64,000 nucleotides of DNA from Patescibacteria group bacterium (GCA_018817125.1 JAHIUN010000012.1:1-64000); one strand, 5' to 3'; shown: positions 26,515-35,880, counted from the first letter of the stretch. Notes: generated from the letters alone by a model not told the origin. Numbers and translations: made by a program.

Positions 26515-27447
26515 TTATCGCTCGGTTTGAATCATCAGATTTTCCAAGGCGAGTCTCTTGTTCACGTTGCGGTTTATAAAATAACGTGTTTTTTCCAAAC
26601 TTTCAAACAGATTAATAATATCGCGCGGGGTGAAACGTTTGCCTAGCAGGGGAGAGGATGAATTCATATACTCAAAAAGAAGCTTTCTGAGATAGCGGGT
26701 AAAGGCATCCAAAAACAGACTAACCTGATCTTTGTCTTTCTCAATCCCTTCGATAAATGAAAACTTTTGGGCTAAATCATTCTTTTTTAAAAAAGTTTCA
26801 ATCTGATTATAGAGTTTCTTCTGATCTTCAAAGGCGCCTTCATCTTTTATCATATTAATGGCGAGCCCTGGTCTGCCCTGAGCCATGTTGATTATTTCAT
26901 CCATATCGGAACGACTGCCAAAAGTCTCTTTTAAATAAGCTTTTAAAATACCATCGTCCACTGTGGAAAAATGAAAGTGGCGAACGCGCGACTGGATAGT
27001 CAAAAGCACTTGGTCTAAATGACTGGTGGTCAGCAGGAAAATGGTTTTTCCAGGAGGTTCTTCCAGCGTTTTCAGAAAGGAATTTTGCGCTTCAATCGGC
27101 ATGCGCTCGATATTCTCAATCACAATCACGCGATAGGGGCTTTGGCTGGTTAAATTAGTTTTACGAATAATCTCGCGGATATCATCAATCTTAATAGATT
27201 CCCCGTTATCCTCCATAAAAAGCGTGTCGGAATGAGCTTTGGCTTGGATTAGCTGACAATCCTTACATTTTTTACAGTAATGATTCGGACACTGAATAAT
27301 GTTAGCAAATGTTTTGGCAATACTGGACTTTCCTCCTTGGCGTGGCCCGGAAAAAAGATAAGCATGACTGATATTCTTTTCTTTGATCTCTTTTTCCAGA
27401 CCTAAAAGTTGTTGGGTATGACCGACAATGTTCCACTGATATAACAT
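26515..27447 (-). CDS. holB: DNA polymerase III delta' subunit / clamp-loader ATPase
   Basis: 310 residues. Walker A GPRQGGKSS, a zinc module CPNHYCKKCKDC (C-x4-C-x2-C-x2-C), Walker-B-region VIVIENIERM, and sensor-1/arginine-finger region LLTTS and IQSRVRHFHF identify an AAA+ clamp-loader subunit, closest to delta' or a short DnaX. I start at the ATG at 27447 (MLYQWNIVGHTQQ), where homologs begin; the open frame extends 28 codons further into a repeat region (27475-27550). Confidence 0.85.
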   Translation of the reverse strand: MLYQWNIVGHTQQLLGLEKEIKEKNISHAYLFSGPRQGGKSSIAKTFANIIQCPNHYCKKCKDCQLIQAKAHSDTLFMEDNGESIKIDDIREIIRKTNLTSQSPYRVIVIENIERMPIEAQNSFLKTLEEPPGKTIFLLTTSHLDQVLLTIQSRVRHFHFSTVDDGILKAYLKETFGSRSDMDEIINMAQGRPGLAINMIKDEGAFEDQKKLYNQIETFLKKNDLAQKFSFIEGIEKDKDQVSLFLDAFTRYLRKLLFEYMNSSSPLLGKRFTPRDIINLFESLEKTRYFINRNVNKRLALENLMIQTER

Positions 27448-27474
27448 AAAACGGTGATGAGTGGCTGTCATTAT

Positions 27475-27555
27475 AACACAAACTAATTGACATCTGATAG
27501 ACAGCTGATTGACATCTGATGGACTAGTCAATTAGCAATCTATTAGCTGTCCACA
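27475..27555. repeat. Direct repeats upstream of holB
   Basis: ATTGACATCTGAT occurs at 27486-27498 and 27508-27520. GACAGCT and AGCTGTC arms also allow a hairpin. Confidence 0.7.
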
Positions 27556-27634
27556 AGAAATCTAAAGAAAAGCTTGTTTTTAAGAGTAAAATTCACTAAA
27601 ATAATCGGGCTTTTATGTTTAAGTGGAATTTTGA

Positions 27635-27719
27635 GCCGCGGTGGTGGAATTGGTAGACACGCAAGACTTAAAATCTTGTTCCCTCGGGAGTGTGGGTTCG
27701 ATTCCCACCCGCGGCACCA
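27635..27719 (+). tRNA. tRNA-Leu (TAA), CCA encoded
   Basis: Class II tRNA with acceptor GCCGCGG/CCGCGGC, anticodon arm AAGA-ct-TAA-aa-TCTT, long variable arm (CCCTCGGGAG region), T-arm and encoded CCA. AAAATTC (27588-27594) and GAATTTT (27626-27632) form an inverted repeat just upstream, ending two bases before the tRNA. Confidence 0.95.
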
Positions 27720-27739
27720 CATCTTAACAACTAACGATT

Positions 27740-28219
27740 ATGGAAAAAACGTTGAAAAAAATGGCTAAAGATTTTATGGCCAAAAAAGTGATTGCAGTCC
27801 AGGAAAATGAAACCATTAAAGCGCTCTTTAATTTATTAGATCGAAGTGGTATCCTAGGCGTCCCGGTTGTGGACGCAAAGAAACATGTAGTGGGCATTGT
27901 GACTGAGTCGGACTTGATTAAGCATTTTACCACTCTCAAAGTTCCACGCTCCATCAATCTTCTCGGCAGTATTGTTTATCTGAATGACATAAGTGATTTT
28001 AATAAGCATCTGAAAGAGCATTGTGCCGAAACCGTAAAAGATCTAATGATTGCTCCGGTCATCACGGCAAGCGAAACAGCAACTCTTCTGGAAGTCATTG
28101 ATCTTATGTCTGAAAACAACATCAGCCGATTACCGATTGTGAACAAGAAAGGTGAATTGACTGGCATCATCACCCGAAAGGATGTCGTTCATCAGCTCGC
28201 CACGATTAAAAAGGTTTAA
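27740..28219 (+). CDS. CBS-domain pair protein
   Basis: 159 residues consisting of two CBS motifs: FMAKKVIAVQENETIKALF through GIVTESDLIKHF, and DLMIAPVITASETATLLEVI through GIITRKDVVHQL. The paired Bateman module binds adenine nucleotides and regulates enzymes or transporters. No fused effector domain is present, so it acts as a separate sensor. It starts 21 bases after tRNA-Leu and precedes the L25 gene by 20 bases, suggesting cotranscription. Confidence 0.88.
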   Translation: MEKTLKKMAKDFMAKKVIAVQENETIKALFNLLDRSGILGVPVVDAKKHVVGIVTESDLIKHFTTLKVPRSINLLGSIVYLNDISDFNKHLKEHCAETVKDLMIAPVITASETATLLEVIDLMSENNISRLPIVNKKGELTGIITRKDVVHQLATIKKV

Positions 28220-28239
28220 TTATTTAATTTTTTACAATA

Positions 28240-28872
28240 ATGGATAAGATTATCTTAGAAGTCACTGAGGGGGTTTACGATACTGCTAAGGCCGCACGCA
28301 CTGCAGGCCGTATCCCGATGGCTTATTATGGCAAAGGCTCTGAAAACCATGGCTTTTCCGTGAATTACCAAGACTTTCGTCGTGCTTATGAAAAAGGCGG
28401 ACGCAGTACAATTATGTATTTCGTGAATGAAAAGAAAAAAGAATTTCCTGTACTTGTACAAGATATACAATACGATCCGGTTAGCGACCATATAATTCAT
28501 GTGGATGTTATGGCGGTGGACATGAAAAAACCTATCACTACCACCGTTCCTCTTGTCCTTACCGGCGAAGCGCCTGCAGTTCGGGAATTGGGCGGTGTTC
28601 TGGTTCAGAACAAAAACAAGGTACAGGTGGAATGCCTGCCTAATGACCTGATACATAAGATTGAAGTGGATATCACTTTACTGGTCGATTTCCATTCGTC
28701 CATTACTGTGGGGAATATACAGGTGCCTGATACCATCAAAATTTTGGATGCTCCGGATATCAATGTGGCCATTATATCGGCTCCAAGAGCGGTTGAGGAA
28801 GAAAAACCAGTAGAAGTTGAGGTTGAAGAAACTGAGGTTGAAGAGAGTGATGAGGAAAAGAAAGAGGAATAA
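28240..28872 (+). CDS. rplY: 50S ribosomal protein L25 (CTC form)
   Basis: 210 residues. The 5S-rRNA-binding L25 domain occupies 1-95 (GRIPMAYYGKGSENHGFSV, VLVQDIQYDPVSDHIIHVD) and the TL5/CTC beta domain 96-185 (VPLVLTGEAPAVRELGGVL, NDLIHKIEVDI). The tail is Glu-rich. It is the two-domain form common outside enterobacteria. Confidence 0.92.
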   Translation: MDKIILEVTEGVYDTAKAARTAGRIPMAYYGKGSENHGFSVNYQDFRRAYEKGGRSTIMYFVNEKKKEFPVLVQDIQYDPVSDHIIHVDVMAVDMKKPITTTVPLVLTGEAPAVRELGGVLVQNKNKVQVECLPNDLIHKIEVDITLLVDFHSSITVGNIQVPDTIKILDAPDINVAIISAPRAVEEEKPVEVEVEETEVEESDEEKKEE

Positions 28873-28941
28873 TACTACCGATTGGCGCTCTGATAAGTGA
28901 CCCAACTGGAGCTCCCATTGGAACCCCGACCGGAAATCATT

Positions 28942-30075
28942 ATGAATTTTAAAGAATTACTTCAACGACTTCGCCAAAAAGCGAAATTTGAACCGAAATT
29001 CATCGGCGTCCTGGCTCTTGTGGCCGTGGGCGCCTTTGTGATAATCAGCCTTATTTTAGGGGCTATTATGCATTCGGTTGAAAAAAGCCGTTACGAAATC
29101 CAGCCACTGGATGAACGGATTGTTTATGATGCTGCGCCACACGACGTCAAAAACGACTTCTCACTTCTCCTCGAAAAACAACCCTCTGTTCTGAATGGCG
29201 CACCTATAGAACAGGATATTGGAAAAGGACAGGCCTTAGCGGTTATTATCGAGAACTACACCCCTATTCGCTCCACACAAGTGGGGCTGGAAGATGCGGC
29301 GATTGTGTATGAAGTGCCGACAGAAGGGGGTATTACCCGACTGTTAGCTATTTATGATGGCCAGCCTGTTGAAGTGATGGGGCCGGTCCGGTCCGCCCGA
29401 CCTTATTTCATCACCTGGGCTTCGGAATATCGGGCGGCACTGGTACATGTCGGCGGGAGTCCGGACTCATTGGCAAACCTCAGGGGCAATTTCCGTTTAT
29501 TTAATATTGATGAATTCGCGGATTACGTGACCATCTGGCGCAACAATCAATATCTGGCACCCCACAACGCTTTCACTTCTACCGAAAATATCTACAAACG
29601 GCTTAATAAGGAAGAATATTATCAGCCCGTTAAAACAAAACGTTTCCCCTTTAAGAATCCAGACAGCGAATCGGGAGATATACGCACTATCACCATTGAT
29701 TTTTCTATCGCCCCTTACGCCGTGAAGTACGATTATGATGAAGCGACTCATACCTACACTCGTTCTAATGGGGGTAAGCCCCATCACAACATCAAGCCTG
29801 CGAACGTAGTGGTCCAGTTTGTAGACACACAGGTTTTAGATGATATCGGACGACTTAGAATCCAAACGCATGGCACCGGCAACGCGGTGGTATTCCGCGA
29901 CGGCCATGTGATTGAAGGCACATGGGAGAAGGACGCGTCTATCAACAGCCCGGATCAGCCGATGGACCAGAGCTGGACAAAATTTTTTGATAAAAACGGT
30001 AACGAGATCACGCTTAATCGGGGACAGGTGTGGATAGAGGTCGTACCGAATGAAAGGCCTGTGAATTATTTTTAA
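28942..30075 (+). CDS. DUF3048-domain membrane-anchored protein
   Basis: About 377 residues. One membrane helix near the N-terminus (FIGVLALVAVGAFVIISLIL) leaves the main part outside the cytoplasm. The DUF3048 (YerB-like) blocks are visible: LAVIIENYTPIRSTQVGLED, YEVPTEGGITRLLAIY and MGPVRSARPYFITWASEY, with HVGGSPDSLANLR. Biochemistry of the family is poorly known. The start is taken at 28942 (MNFKELLQRL); an ATG-less extension to a GTG at 28897 is open but encodes a low-complexity Leu/Pro stretch. Confidence 0.8.
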   Translation: MNFKELLQRLRQKAKFEPKFIGVLALVAVGAFVIISLILGAIMHSVEKSRYEIQPLDERIVYDAAPHDVKNDFSLLLEKQPSVLNGAPIEQDIGKGQALAVIIENYTPIRSTQVGLEDAAIVYEVPTEGGITRLLAIYDGQPVEVMGPVRSARPYFITWASEYRAALVHVGGSPDSLANLRGNFRLFNIDEFADYVTIWRNNQYLAPHNAFTSTENIYKRLNKEEYYQPVKTKRFPFKNPDSESGDIRTITIDFSIAPYAVKYDYDEATHTYTRSNGGKPHHNIKPANVVVQFVDTQVLDDIGRLRIQTHGTGNAVVFRDGHVIEGTWEKDASINSPDQPMDQSWTKFFDKNGNEITLNRGQVWIEVVPNERPVNYF

Positions 30076-30120
30076 TTTGATAGTAAAATACTTACAGCTT
30101 AACCATTAATCAAAATAACC

Positions 30121-30648
30121 ATGAAATCGTTAACAGCTAAATCAATTTTAATTATTACTTTTGTTGCTATTGCTTTTCTTACAGGCTGTGCCGGGGGAAC
30201 GAGTACCGAAAGTGTCACAGGGGCAGGCAGCGGTAGTGTCGAAGCGCCCAGCCGCAGCGGACGGGATGTTTCTGCATTGAAATGCGGCGATGTACTATCT
30301 AAATCATTTGTAGTCTCATTGGGAATTCCCGATTCTGAATATTATTCCGAAGAATCTTCAATGCCTTGCGTATTCGCGGATGTGACTTTTGTCTTCTGGA
30401 CCGGTGACCAATTCGCGACTTTATTACAGGGTGCGCAAATGTTGCCTGACCCAAGCAATATCAAAGAAACTTCCAGCGTAGGCAGCAGAACTATGGAATA
30501 TGAAGGCTCTTACCTGGGTCATACGGTAGAGGTTGGTTTTGTGACTAAAAATAAAAATGCGACCGCGCTGGTGACGTTCACAGGAGACACAGCGACGCTG
30601 AATTTAGCAAAGAAAATAGCGCAGGAAATGGAGAAAAATTTACAATAA
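30121..30648 (+). CDS. Putative lipoprotein
   Basis: 175 residues. Canonical lipoprotein signal: basic start, hydrophobic helix and LTGC lipobox (Cys near 23), followed by a Gly/Ser-rich linker. The globular part holds two cysteines (LKCGDVLS and MPCVFADV), likely a disulfide. No family is recognised. It sits between the DUF3048 gene and queA on the same strand. Confidence 0.65.
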   Translation: MKSLTAKSILIITFVAIAFLTGCAGGTSTESVTGAGSGSVEAPSRSGRDVSALKCGDVLSKSFVVSLGIPDSEYYSEESSMPCVFADVTFVFWTGDQFATLLQGAQMLPDPSNIKETSSVGSRTMEYEGSYLGHTVEVGFVTKNKNATALVTFTGDTATLNLAKKIAQEMEKNLQ

Positions 30649-30682
30649 AAGCTCCATTACATCGCATAACAAGCAATCGTAA

Positions 30683-31753
30683 ATGAATCTCTCTGATTTT
30701 GACTACCATCTCCCCAAAGAAATGATTGCCCAGCGGCCGCTGAAGAACCGTGATCAGTCTAAATTAATGGTATTGAATCGGGCGGATCAGACGATTGAAC
30801 ATCATCAGTTTTTTGAATTGCCGACACTTTTGGATGAAAATTCTGTTTTGGTTTTGAATGAATCAAAAGTGATTCCTGCGCGACTGAAATTTGAGATGGG
30901 AAATGGGAATGCCGAAATTCTGCTCATTAAACCCATTCATGACAATACGTGGGAGTGCATGGTACGGCCAGGACGCAAATTCGACCCCAAAACCGAGGTG
31001 ACAATCGATTCAGAATGTTCGTTTCACGTAAAAGACATTACACCTCATGGTTTGCGGACGATTAAATTTTACTGTGATGATTTTAAGGACTATCTGCAAA
31101 AAAACGGGCACACCCCCACTCCGCCTTATATAAAGGAGGAAGTGGAGGATCCTGAGGTGTATCAGACGGTTTACGCCAAAGAAGATGGCTCGGTAGCGGC
31201 GCCAACAGCCGGCTTTCATTTTACTCAGCGAGTTTTTGATGATTTGAAGAAAAAAGGGATTCAGACAGAATTCGTCACTCTTCATGTCGGCCTGGGTACC
31301 TTCCAGCCGGTAAAAACGGACAATATTACGGAGCATCCCATGCACAGCGAGTGGTTCAGCTTGTCAGATGGTACAGCTGAAAGGCTGAATAAGGCTAAAA
31401 AGGAGGGGAAAAAGATCGTGGCAGTCGGCACAACGTCGGTACGGGTTTTGGAAACGTGTAGTGATTCAAGTGGAAAGCTGACGCCTTATTCCGGAGAAAC
31501 GGATATTTTTATTTACCCCGGTTACCAGTGGAAATTCGTGGATCAGCTGATTACTAATTTCCACGTGCCAAAAAGCACTCTGGTGATGCTGGTGAGCTCA
31601 TTCGCCTCATTTTGTCATCCTGTCCTGAATCAAGTTCAGGACCATTCAGGATCTAAAATGAATGGCCATGGCTTCGTCCTAAAAGCCTATGAAACCGCCA
31701 AAAAAGAGGGCTATCGGTTTTTCAGTTTCGGGGATTCTATGCTGATTCGTTAG
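30683..31753 (+). CDS. queA: S-adenosylmethionine:tRNA ribosyltransferase-isomerase, with a repeat-derived insertion
   Basis: 356 residues. QueA transfers the ribosyl part of SAM to preQ1 in tRNA, giving epoxyqueuosine. Family blocks are clear: FDYHLPKEMIAQRPL, TVYAKEDGSVAAPTAGFHFT, GLGTFQPV, VGTTSVRVLE, IYPGYQWKFVDQLITNFHVP and YRFFSFGDSMLI. Between LVSSFAS and FVLKAYE there are about 21 extra residues (FCHPVLNQVQDHSGSKMNGH) where homologs have one to three. This insert is encoded by a copy of palindrome family B (31614-31653), which keeps the frame. The 3' end overlaps a convergent ORF by 17 bases. Confidence 0.93.
   Translation: MNLSDFDYHLPKEMIAQRPLKNRDQSKLMVLNRADQTIEHHQFFELPTLLDENSVLVLNESKVIPARLKFEMGNGNAEILLIKPIHDNTWECMVRPGRKFDPKTEVTIDSECSFHVKDITPHGLRTIKFYCDDFKDYLQKNGHTPTPPYIKEEVEDPEVYQTVYAKEDGSVAAPTAGFHFTQRVFDDLKKKGIQTEFVTLHVGLGTFQPVKTDNITEHPMHSEWFSLSDGTAERLNKAKKEGKKIVAVGTTSVRVLETCSDSSGKLTPYSGETDIFIYPGYQWKFVDQLITNFHVPKSTLVMLVSSFASFCHPVLNQVQDHSGSKMNGHGFVLKAYETAKKEGYRFFSFGDSMLIR
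31614..31653. repeat. Palindrome family B, copy 2, inside queA
   Basis: Inner arms TCCTGAA (31623-31629) and TTCAGGA (31635-31641); outer arms ATCCTG and CAGGAT. Related to the intergenic copies at 5491, 33206 and 33321. Confidence 0.85.
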
Positions 31754-32150
31754 TTTTCTTTATTTCTTCATAAACACCTGGAACACATAGTGTTATAGTT
31801 ACTATCAATCTTATTGCCTTTATCTGAATAACACTATCCCTTTCATCGCATTCGCGATTACCCAAATCGGGATGATCAGAAATCATTCCGAGAACCTTGC
31901 AAATCGCTACACCTCTTTTATCATCCCCTTCACCCCATAGAAATTCATCTGTAGCGAAATCTCTTTTATATCCTTTCGGAAAAAGGAGGTCGATTTTTTT
32001 TAAATAATCTTTTACTCTTTCCAAAAGTTCAGGCGAAATAGATTTTTGCCTTAAGTCTTTCTGCATCACATCTGCTAACTCGAATATGTGAATAAAATCT
32101 TTCTGCTTTCCTGAAGCATAGGTGGTATTACCTCTTTCTAAAGGTGACAT
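31737..32150 (-). CDS. Hypothetical protein
   Basis: 137 residues, no signal peptide or membrane helix until a hydrophobic C-terminal stretch (IRLIVTITLCVPGVY). The N-terminal half is helical and charged. No family is recognised. It overlaps the convergent queA end by 17 bases. It lies downstream of another minus-strand hypothetical gene and may form a two-gene operon with it. Confidence 0.5.
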   Translation of the reverse strand: MSPLERGNTTYASGKQKDFIHIFELADVMQKDLRQKSISPELLERVKDYLKKIDLLFPKGYKRDFATDEFLWGEGDDKRGVAICKVLGMISDHPDLGNRECDERDSVIQIKAIRLIVTITLCVPGVYEEIKKTNESA

Positions 32151-32181
32151 TTTTGCGGAGGGTTAAATAAATAATTTGTGA

Positions 32182-32541
32182 TTAATCCTTACCTTCGAAA
32201 AAACCGATAATAAACCTGAGATCTAAAATTGGGCCTAGCTTAGAAGAATCGGCCTTCAGCCGTTGGAATGCGGGACTGTGATAAATGGCGTCCAATCTTC
32301 TTTTGACATCTTTCAATTCGCTGACATCCTGTCGCATGGTTTTCCGGATTCCCATTGTGTTCTTGAACAAAAAACAAGCCGTGCTAAAGATTAGGACAAA
32401 GTTATGAGCTGACATTTCATCTTCCTTCAGGCGAGCAAGATGACTTTCTAATTCGCATACACATTTCATAACGGGCAAATTTCCCAGTTTTGGCCTTTGG
32501 GGTTCTGCCTCGGGTTTATGGGAGGGGGTGAGAGGGCTCAT
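32182..32541 (-). CDS. Hypothetical protein
   Basis: About 119 residues from the ATG at 32541 (MSPLTPSHKPE); a frame extension to 32559 is possible. It is helical, with Cys residues in MKCVCELESHL and an uncharged segment NFVLIFSTACFLF that could pass or touch a membrane. No family is recognised. Both this protein and the 31737 protein start with MSPL. Confidence 0.5.
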   Translation of the reverse strand: MSPLTPSHKPEAEPQRPKLGNLPVMKCVCELESHLARLKEDEMSAHNFVLIFSTACFLFKNTMGIRKTMRQDVSELKDVKRRLDAIYHSPAFQRLKADSSKLGPILDLRFIIGFFEGKD

Positions 32542-32602
32542 GGAAAATGATATAATCAATTTAGGGATATATTTTACGTTTTAATTATTAATTGTCAAGT
32601 TT

Positions 32603-33181
32603 ATGCGATCCTTTATTATCCCGTTTATTATTGCCAGCTGTATAATATTGATGGGCTGTGGTTCAAAAACCGACATTAATTCTAACTCCACTGAAACCAT
32701 GAGTGAAAATGTATTACACATGCAAATCGCCGGTTACGAAAACGGCGACCGGATGCCCGCTCAATTTGCCACTAAAAACGGTGGCGGGGAAAATGTTTCC
32801 ATTGGTGTTAAGTGGCAGACTTTGCCCACCGCCCAATCCTACGCTCTGCTTTTTGACGACAAATACCCCATGGCCAATAATTGGGTTCATTGGCTAGTAG
32901 TGGATATTTCTAATACGGTTACCGAGATTCCGGAGGGTGGCAGCCGAGTGAATATGCCATTGGGGGCACGCGAGCTGGTGACCTCGTGGGGGCAAACCGG
33001 TTATGATGGTCCTCAGCCGCCTGTTGGTTCCGGCGACCATGAGTATGTGGCACACTTGTACGCTTTGGACGTGCCGAAATTAAATGTTGATGAAAACATC
33101 AGCCGTGCCGGATTCTCAAAGGCTATTGGGGGGCATGTGATTGCCGAAGAAACCTATAGCGGATGGTTTGAGAGGAAGTAG
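32603..33181 (+). CDS. PEBP-family (YbhB/YbcL) lipoprotein
   Basis: 192 residues with a lipoprotein signal (IILMGC, Cys near residue 20). The mature part is a phosphatidylethanolamine-binding-protein fold: SYALLFDDKYP, NNWVHWLVVDIS, and YDGPQPPVGSGDHEYVAHLYAL. These are the ligand-pocket blocks of the YbhB/YbcL branch (PF01161). Ligand and role in bacteria are not settled. It is divergently placed relative to the 32182 gene. Confidence 0.88.
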   Translation: MRSFIIPFIIASCIILMGCGSKTDINSNSTETMSENVLHMQIAGYENGDRMPAQFATKNGGGENVSIGVKWQTLPTAQSYALLFDDKYPMANNWVHWLVVDISNTVTEIPEGGSRVNMPLGARELVTSWGQTGYDGPQPPVGSGDHEYVAHLYALDVPKLNVDENISRAGFSKAIGGHVIAEETYSGWFERK

Positions 33182-33205
33182 GACTGTTTTTTATCCACTA
33201 TCATC

Positions 33206-33226
33206 ATCCTGAACTCGTTTCAGGAT
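33206..33226. repeat. Palindrome family B, copy 3
   Basis: ATCCTGAA-ctcgt-TTCAGGAT, intergenic, 25 bases after the PEBP stop. Confidence 0.85.
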
Positions 33227-33320
33227 CCCCCGATAAACCAAAAAGCTTTAATATCATACTTTTGGAATTAAAATAAATAGTCCGCTTATTTCAGATAAAT
33301 GGACTATCGGAAGACTAGGA

Positions 33321-33345
33321 GATCCTGAACTAAATTCAGGATGAC
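33321..33345. repeat. Palindrome family B, copy 4
   Basis: GATCCTGAA-ctaaa-TTCAGGATGAC, intergenic, just after the stop of the minus-strand ATP-grasp gene. With copy 3 it brackets an AGTCC...GGACT inverted repeat. Confidence 0.85.
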
Positions 33346-33354
33346 GAAAAGAAT

Positions 33355-35727
33355 TTATTCCGATTCTCTCAGATAAGATGGTAAAAAGGTCGGTTTTTTA
33401 AGCCCTTTCACCTTTTTAACAATATCCAGATCATTCATGTTGATCTTGCCATAATAAAGATCGCGAATATCTCCTCCTTTTTCGATAAAATTCAAAATCA
33501 TTCGGTACCCTTTAAAATAAACAAAATCTTTGGTAAACGCGCCGGGTTTTGAGGTATCTTCAAGCCCGCGCTTCGCCTTAAGTGCTACTTTCCAGGCGCG
33601 ATCCATACTAAACCCGAGCTTAACAACTTCCGCATACACATCCGCGAACGACCCGTGCATCGCCCGATAAATCCCTACAACGGATGAAGCCGGCCAATAT
33701 TTCTTTTCCGTTTCATTGGATTCCGTTCGCTCCTGATTGTAAACGGCTAATCCCTCTTCGGTCGCGAGGTAATCTGCTAATCCGCGTTGGAAGACCTTGT
33801 AATGCTGCTGACTTCCGTTCATAGCCGTAAAAACATGGGTTTCGATCTCATGAGTGATGGTCCCTTTTAGGCGCTCTTCAGAGAACATAGCGTCCTCTCT
33901 TAACATAACGGAATTTTCCTTGCCCGCGATGGCATCGGACACCATGTCTTTTTTGATTTTTACACTCCATCCTTTCAATCCGAAACCTTCAATTGCCTGT
34001 TCGAATAAAACTTTGGCCTCTTTCGCAGTCAGGAGTTTTTTGGATTCTGGAAATTTGTCCGGCATCTTCATAATTTCTTTGAGCGCTTCCTTCACAATGT
34101 CCTGATCCGGCACTCCATACAAATGCATGGATTTAGCGGTAAAACTTTCAGACCCGCGGGATTCTAATAACTCGATTTTTCGTTTGATCTCATCCGCCTT
34201 TTTGTGCCACAAAATACCGATGGGGGAATCCGGAAATTCAATTCGTTTTAAACGGGCATATAAATTATTAGGATCGAATTTAAGCGGTTTGTATTCAAAT
34301 TGAGGATTGTAAGTAGGATCGACTAAAAATTTATTGTGCTCTTCTTTTAGATTGCTCGGACTTAAGTGGGCAAGCAAGCGGATTTCGCCGTCGATACTTA
34401 CAATCTCGTCATCGATTTTTCTTAAATCAGCTTCGGTAAACTGACGCACAATATGGGCAATACTGGAGGCTGATTTTTCTCCGGCCCCCTTTTCGGTGTC
34501 CATGTGTTTGGTGGGGTCAATTAAAAAATCCCGCAGATCGCGCTGGCCAATTACCATTTTATATTTCTGATGAGTGAAATCGGATACGTCCACAACTGTT
34601 TGGATGCGATGACCGATCAGATTGAATTTGCAATACCCCTCATCAAGTCCTACCTCATCAGCCACCCCTTTGTCTAAAACTGATTTTTGAACAGTGGAAT
34701 CGATTTGTGCAATGATTTTTTTATTATCTTTTCTTCCCATGATCTCAATCCGTTCCAAATTACCGATAACCGGTTTGTGAGGAATTTTTTCCTCTTCTCC
34801 TTTTGGTCCAATTTTCTGGCCAAAAATATCCTGCGCAATACGCACGCCCTTTTCCGGACTGGACACCTTGATTCCTTCAATCCGCTCCAATCGTCGTCGC
34901 AAAGGAGCCATGTTCGCGATCTGCACCGCTAGGCCGGCACGTGCGTTGATCTCTAAAAGAACCGGACCGGATTTATCCATCGTGATATCCACCGCCGCGA
35001 AACCCAAGTTCGTAACATGCTGCACACGGGAAGCGATGAGAAGGATTTCATCCCAGTGGTCGATTTTGGTTCCTTTAACCGGTCCGTAACCCGGGATGCT
35101 GTCGATTTCTTTATTATATTGTGTGATATATGTCATCTCACCTTTGGCAATATCGATTCCAACAGCGATACCTCCGAAATGAACATTCGCCTTGCCCTGA
35201 GACTCTTCAGTCGGCAGCCGCATCATGGCCATTACCGGAATGAGGTTGTGGACGACCACACGAATATCCGGCAAGCCTTTATAAGACATACTGTTAAAAG
35301 GCTCTGGTGCCTCCAGGCGTTGTTCAAAAAAAGCCGTGTCTGAAAGATTCGCCAGAGAGTAGCGGCCGTCAAGAATATCACCCACGTGTTGCTCCATGGC
35401 CTCGTGTGTCATCACACTGTCGTCGCCTATAATCCAGTTTCTTCCTTTCCTTCCCCGGATTATCAAAATCCCCTCTCCGCCATAACCTGAATTTGGTTTT
35501 AAGACGAAGGAATTTGGCAGACTGTCCCAGTCGAAGTTATCCAACTCCTTCTTGTTGTGGATGGACGCGTAAAATTTAGCTACCGGCACTCCGCGTGCGG
35601 ATAGAAAATTTTTGGTTTTTATCTTACTATCCGCCATCATGATGGCTTTCTTGGGATTATACGCTCTGATGTATAACAGGTTGCGGGCATTGATGCCAAG
35701 CAGACCTGGATTATGGAAGAACCACAT
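33355..35727 (-). CDS. ATP-grasp ligase / retropepsin-like / DUF1704 metallopeptidase fusion
   Basis: 790 residues with three parts. Residues 25-300 are a RimK-like ATP-grasp domain (SFVLKPNSGYGGEGILII loop and LLEINARAGLAVQIAN metal site). Residues 325-410 resemble the retropepsin-like RimB/DUF785 peptidase (IIAQIDSTVQKSVLD where homologs have DTGA, then KMVIGQRDLRDFLID). Residues 430-790 are DUF1704, with HEIETH (an HExxH zinc motif, near 626) and the TEEGLAVY (QEGLA-type) motif. Family knowledge: ATP-grasp enzymes of this type form amide bonds with amino acids such as glutamate. The fusion suggests a ligase coupled to its own peptidases. The neighbouring 7TM protein is a known associate of this ligase type. 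Confidence 0.8.
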   Translation of the reverse strand: MWFFHNPGLLGINARNLLYIRAYNPKKAIMMADSKIKTKNFLSARGVPVAKFYASIHNKKELDNFDWDSLPNSFVLKPNSGYGGEGILIIRGRKGRNWIIGDDSVMTHEAMEQHVGDILDGRYSLANLSDTAFFEQRLEAPEPFNSMSYKGLPDIRVVVHNLIPVMAMMRLPTEESQGKANVHFGGIAVGIDIAKGEMTYITQYNKEIDSIPGYGPVKGTKIDHWDEILLIASRVQHVTNLGFAAVDITMDKSGPVLLEINARAGLAVQIANMAPLRRRLERIEGIKVSSPEKGVRIAQDIFGQKIGPKGEEEKIPHKPVIGNLERIEIMGRKDNKKIIAQIDSTVQKSVLDKGVADEVGLDEGYCKFNLIGHRIQTVVDVSDFTHQKYKMVIGQRDLRDFLIDPTKHMDTEKGAGEKSASSIAHIVRQFTEADLRKIDDEIVSIDGEIRLLAHLSPSNLKEEHNKFLVDPTYNPQFEYKPLKFDPNNLYARLKRIEFPDSPIGILWHKKADEIKRKIELLESRGSESFTAKSMHLYGVPDQDIVKEALKEIMKMPDKFPESKKLLTAKEAKVLFEQAIEGFGLKGWSVKIKKDMVSDAIAGKENSVMLREDAMFSEERLKGTITHEIETHVFTAMNGSQQHYKVFQRGLADYLATEEGLAVYNQERTESNETEKKYWPASSVVGIYRAMHGSFADVYAEVVKLGFSMDRAWKVALKAKRGLEDTSKPGAFTKDFVYFKGYRMILNFIEKGGDIRDLYYGKINMNDLDIVKKVKGLKKPTFLPSYLRESE

Positions 35728-35739
35728 AACTTATAAACT

Positions 35740-35880
35740 TAAATTCGAAACTCGAATTCTCGAAATCCGAAAAAATACAAAATACGAATATTGAAATGTT
35801 CAAAATATGTTGTTTGGATCATTTTCATTTAGATTTGAAAATTAGAATTTTTTCGAGTTTAGATATTCGGATTTCGAGTT
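35740..35880. repeat. Inverted repeat with CTCGAAATCCGA arms
   Basis: CTCGAAATCCGA (35759-35770) and TCGGATTTCGAG (35867-35878) are perfect complements. Between them lie more words of the same type. It separates two minus-strand genes. Confidence 0.8.
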
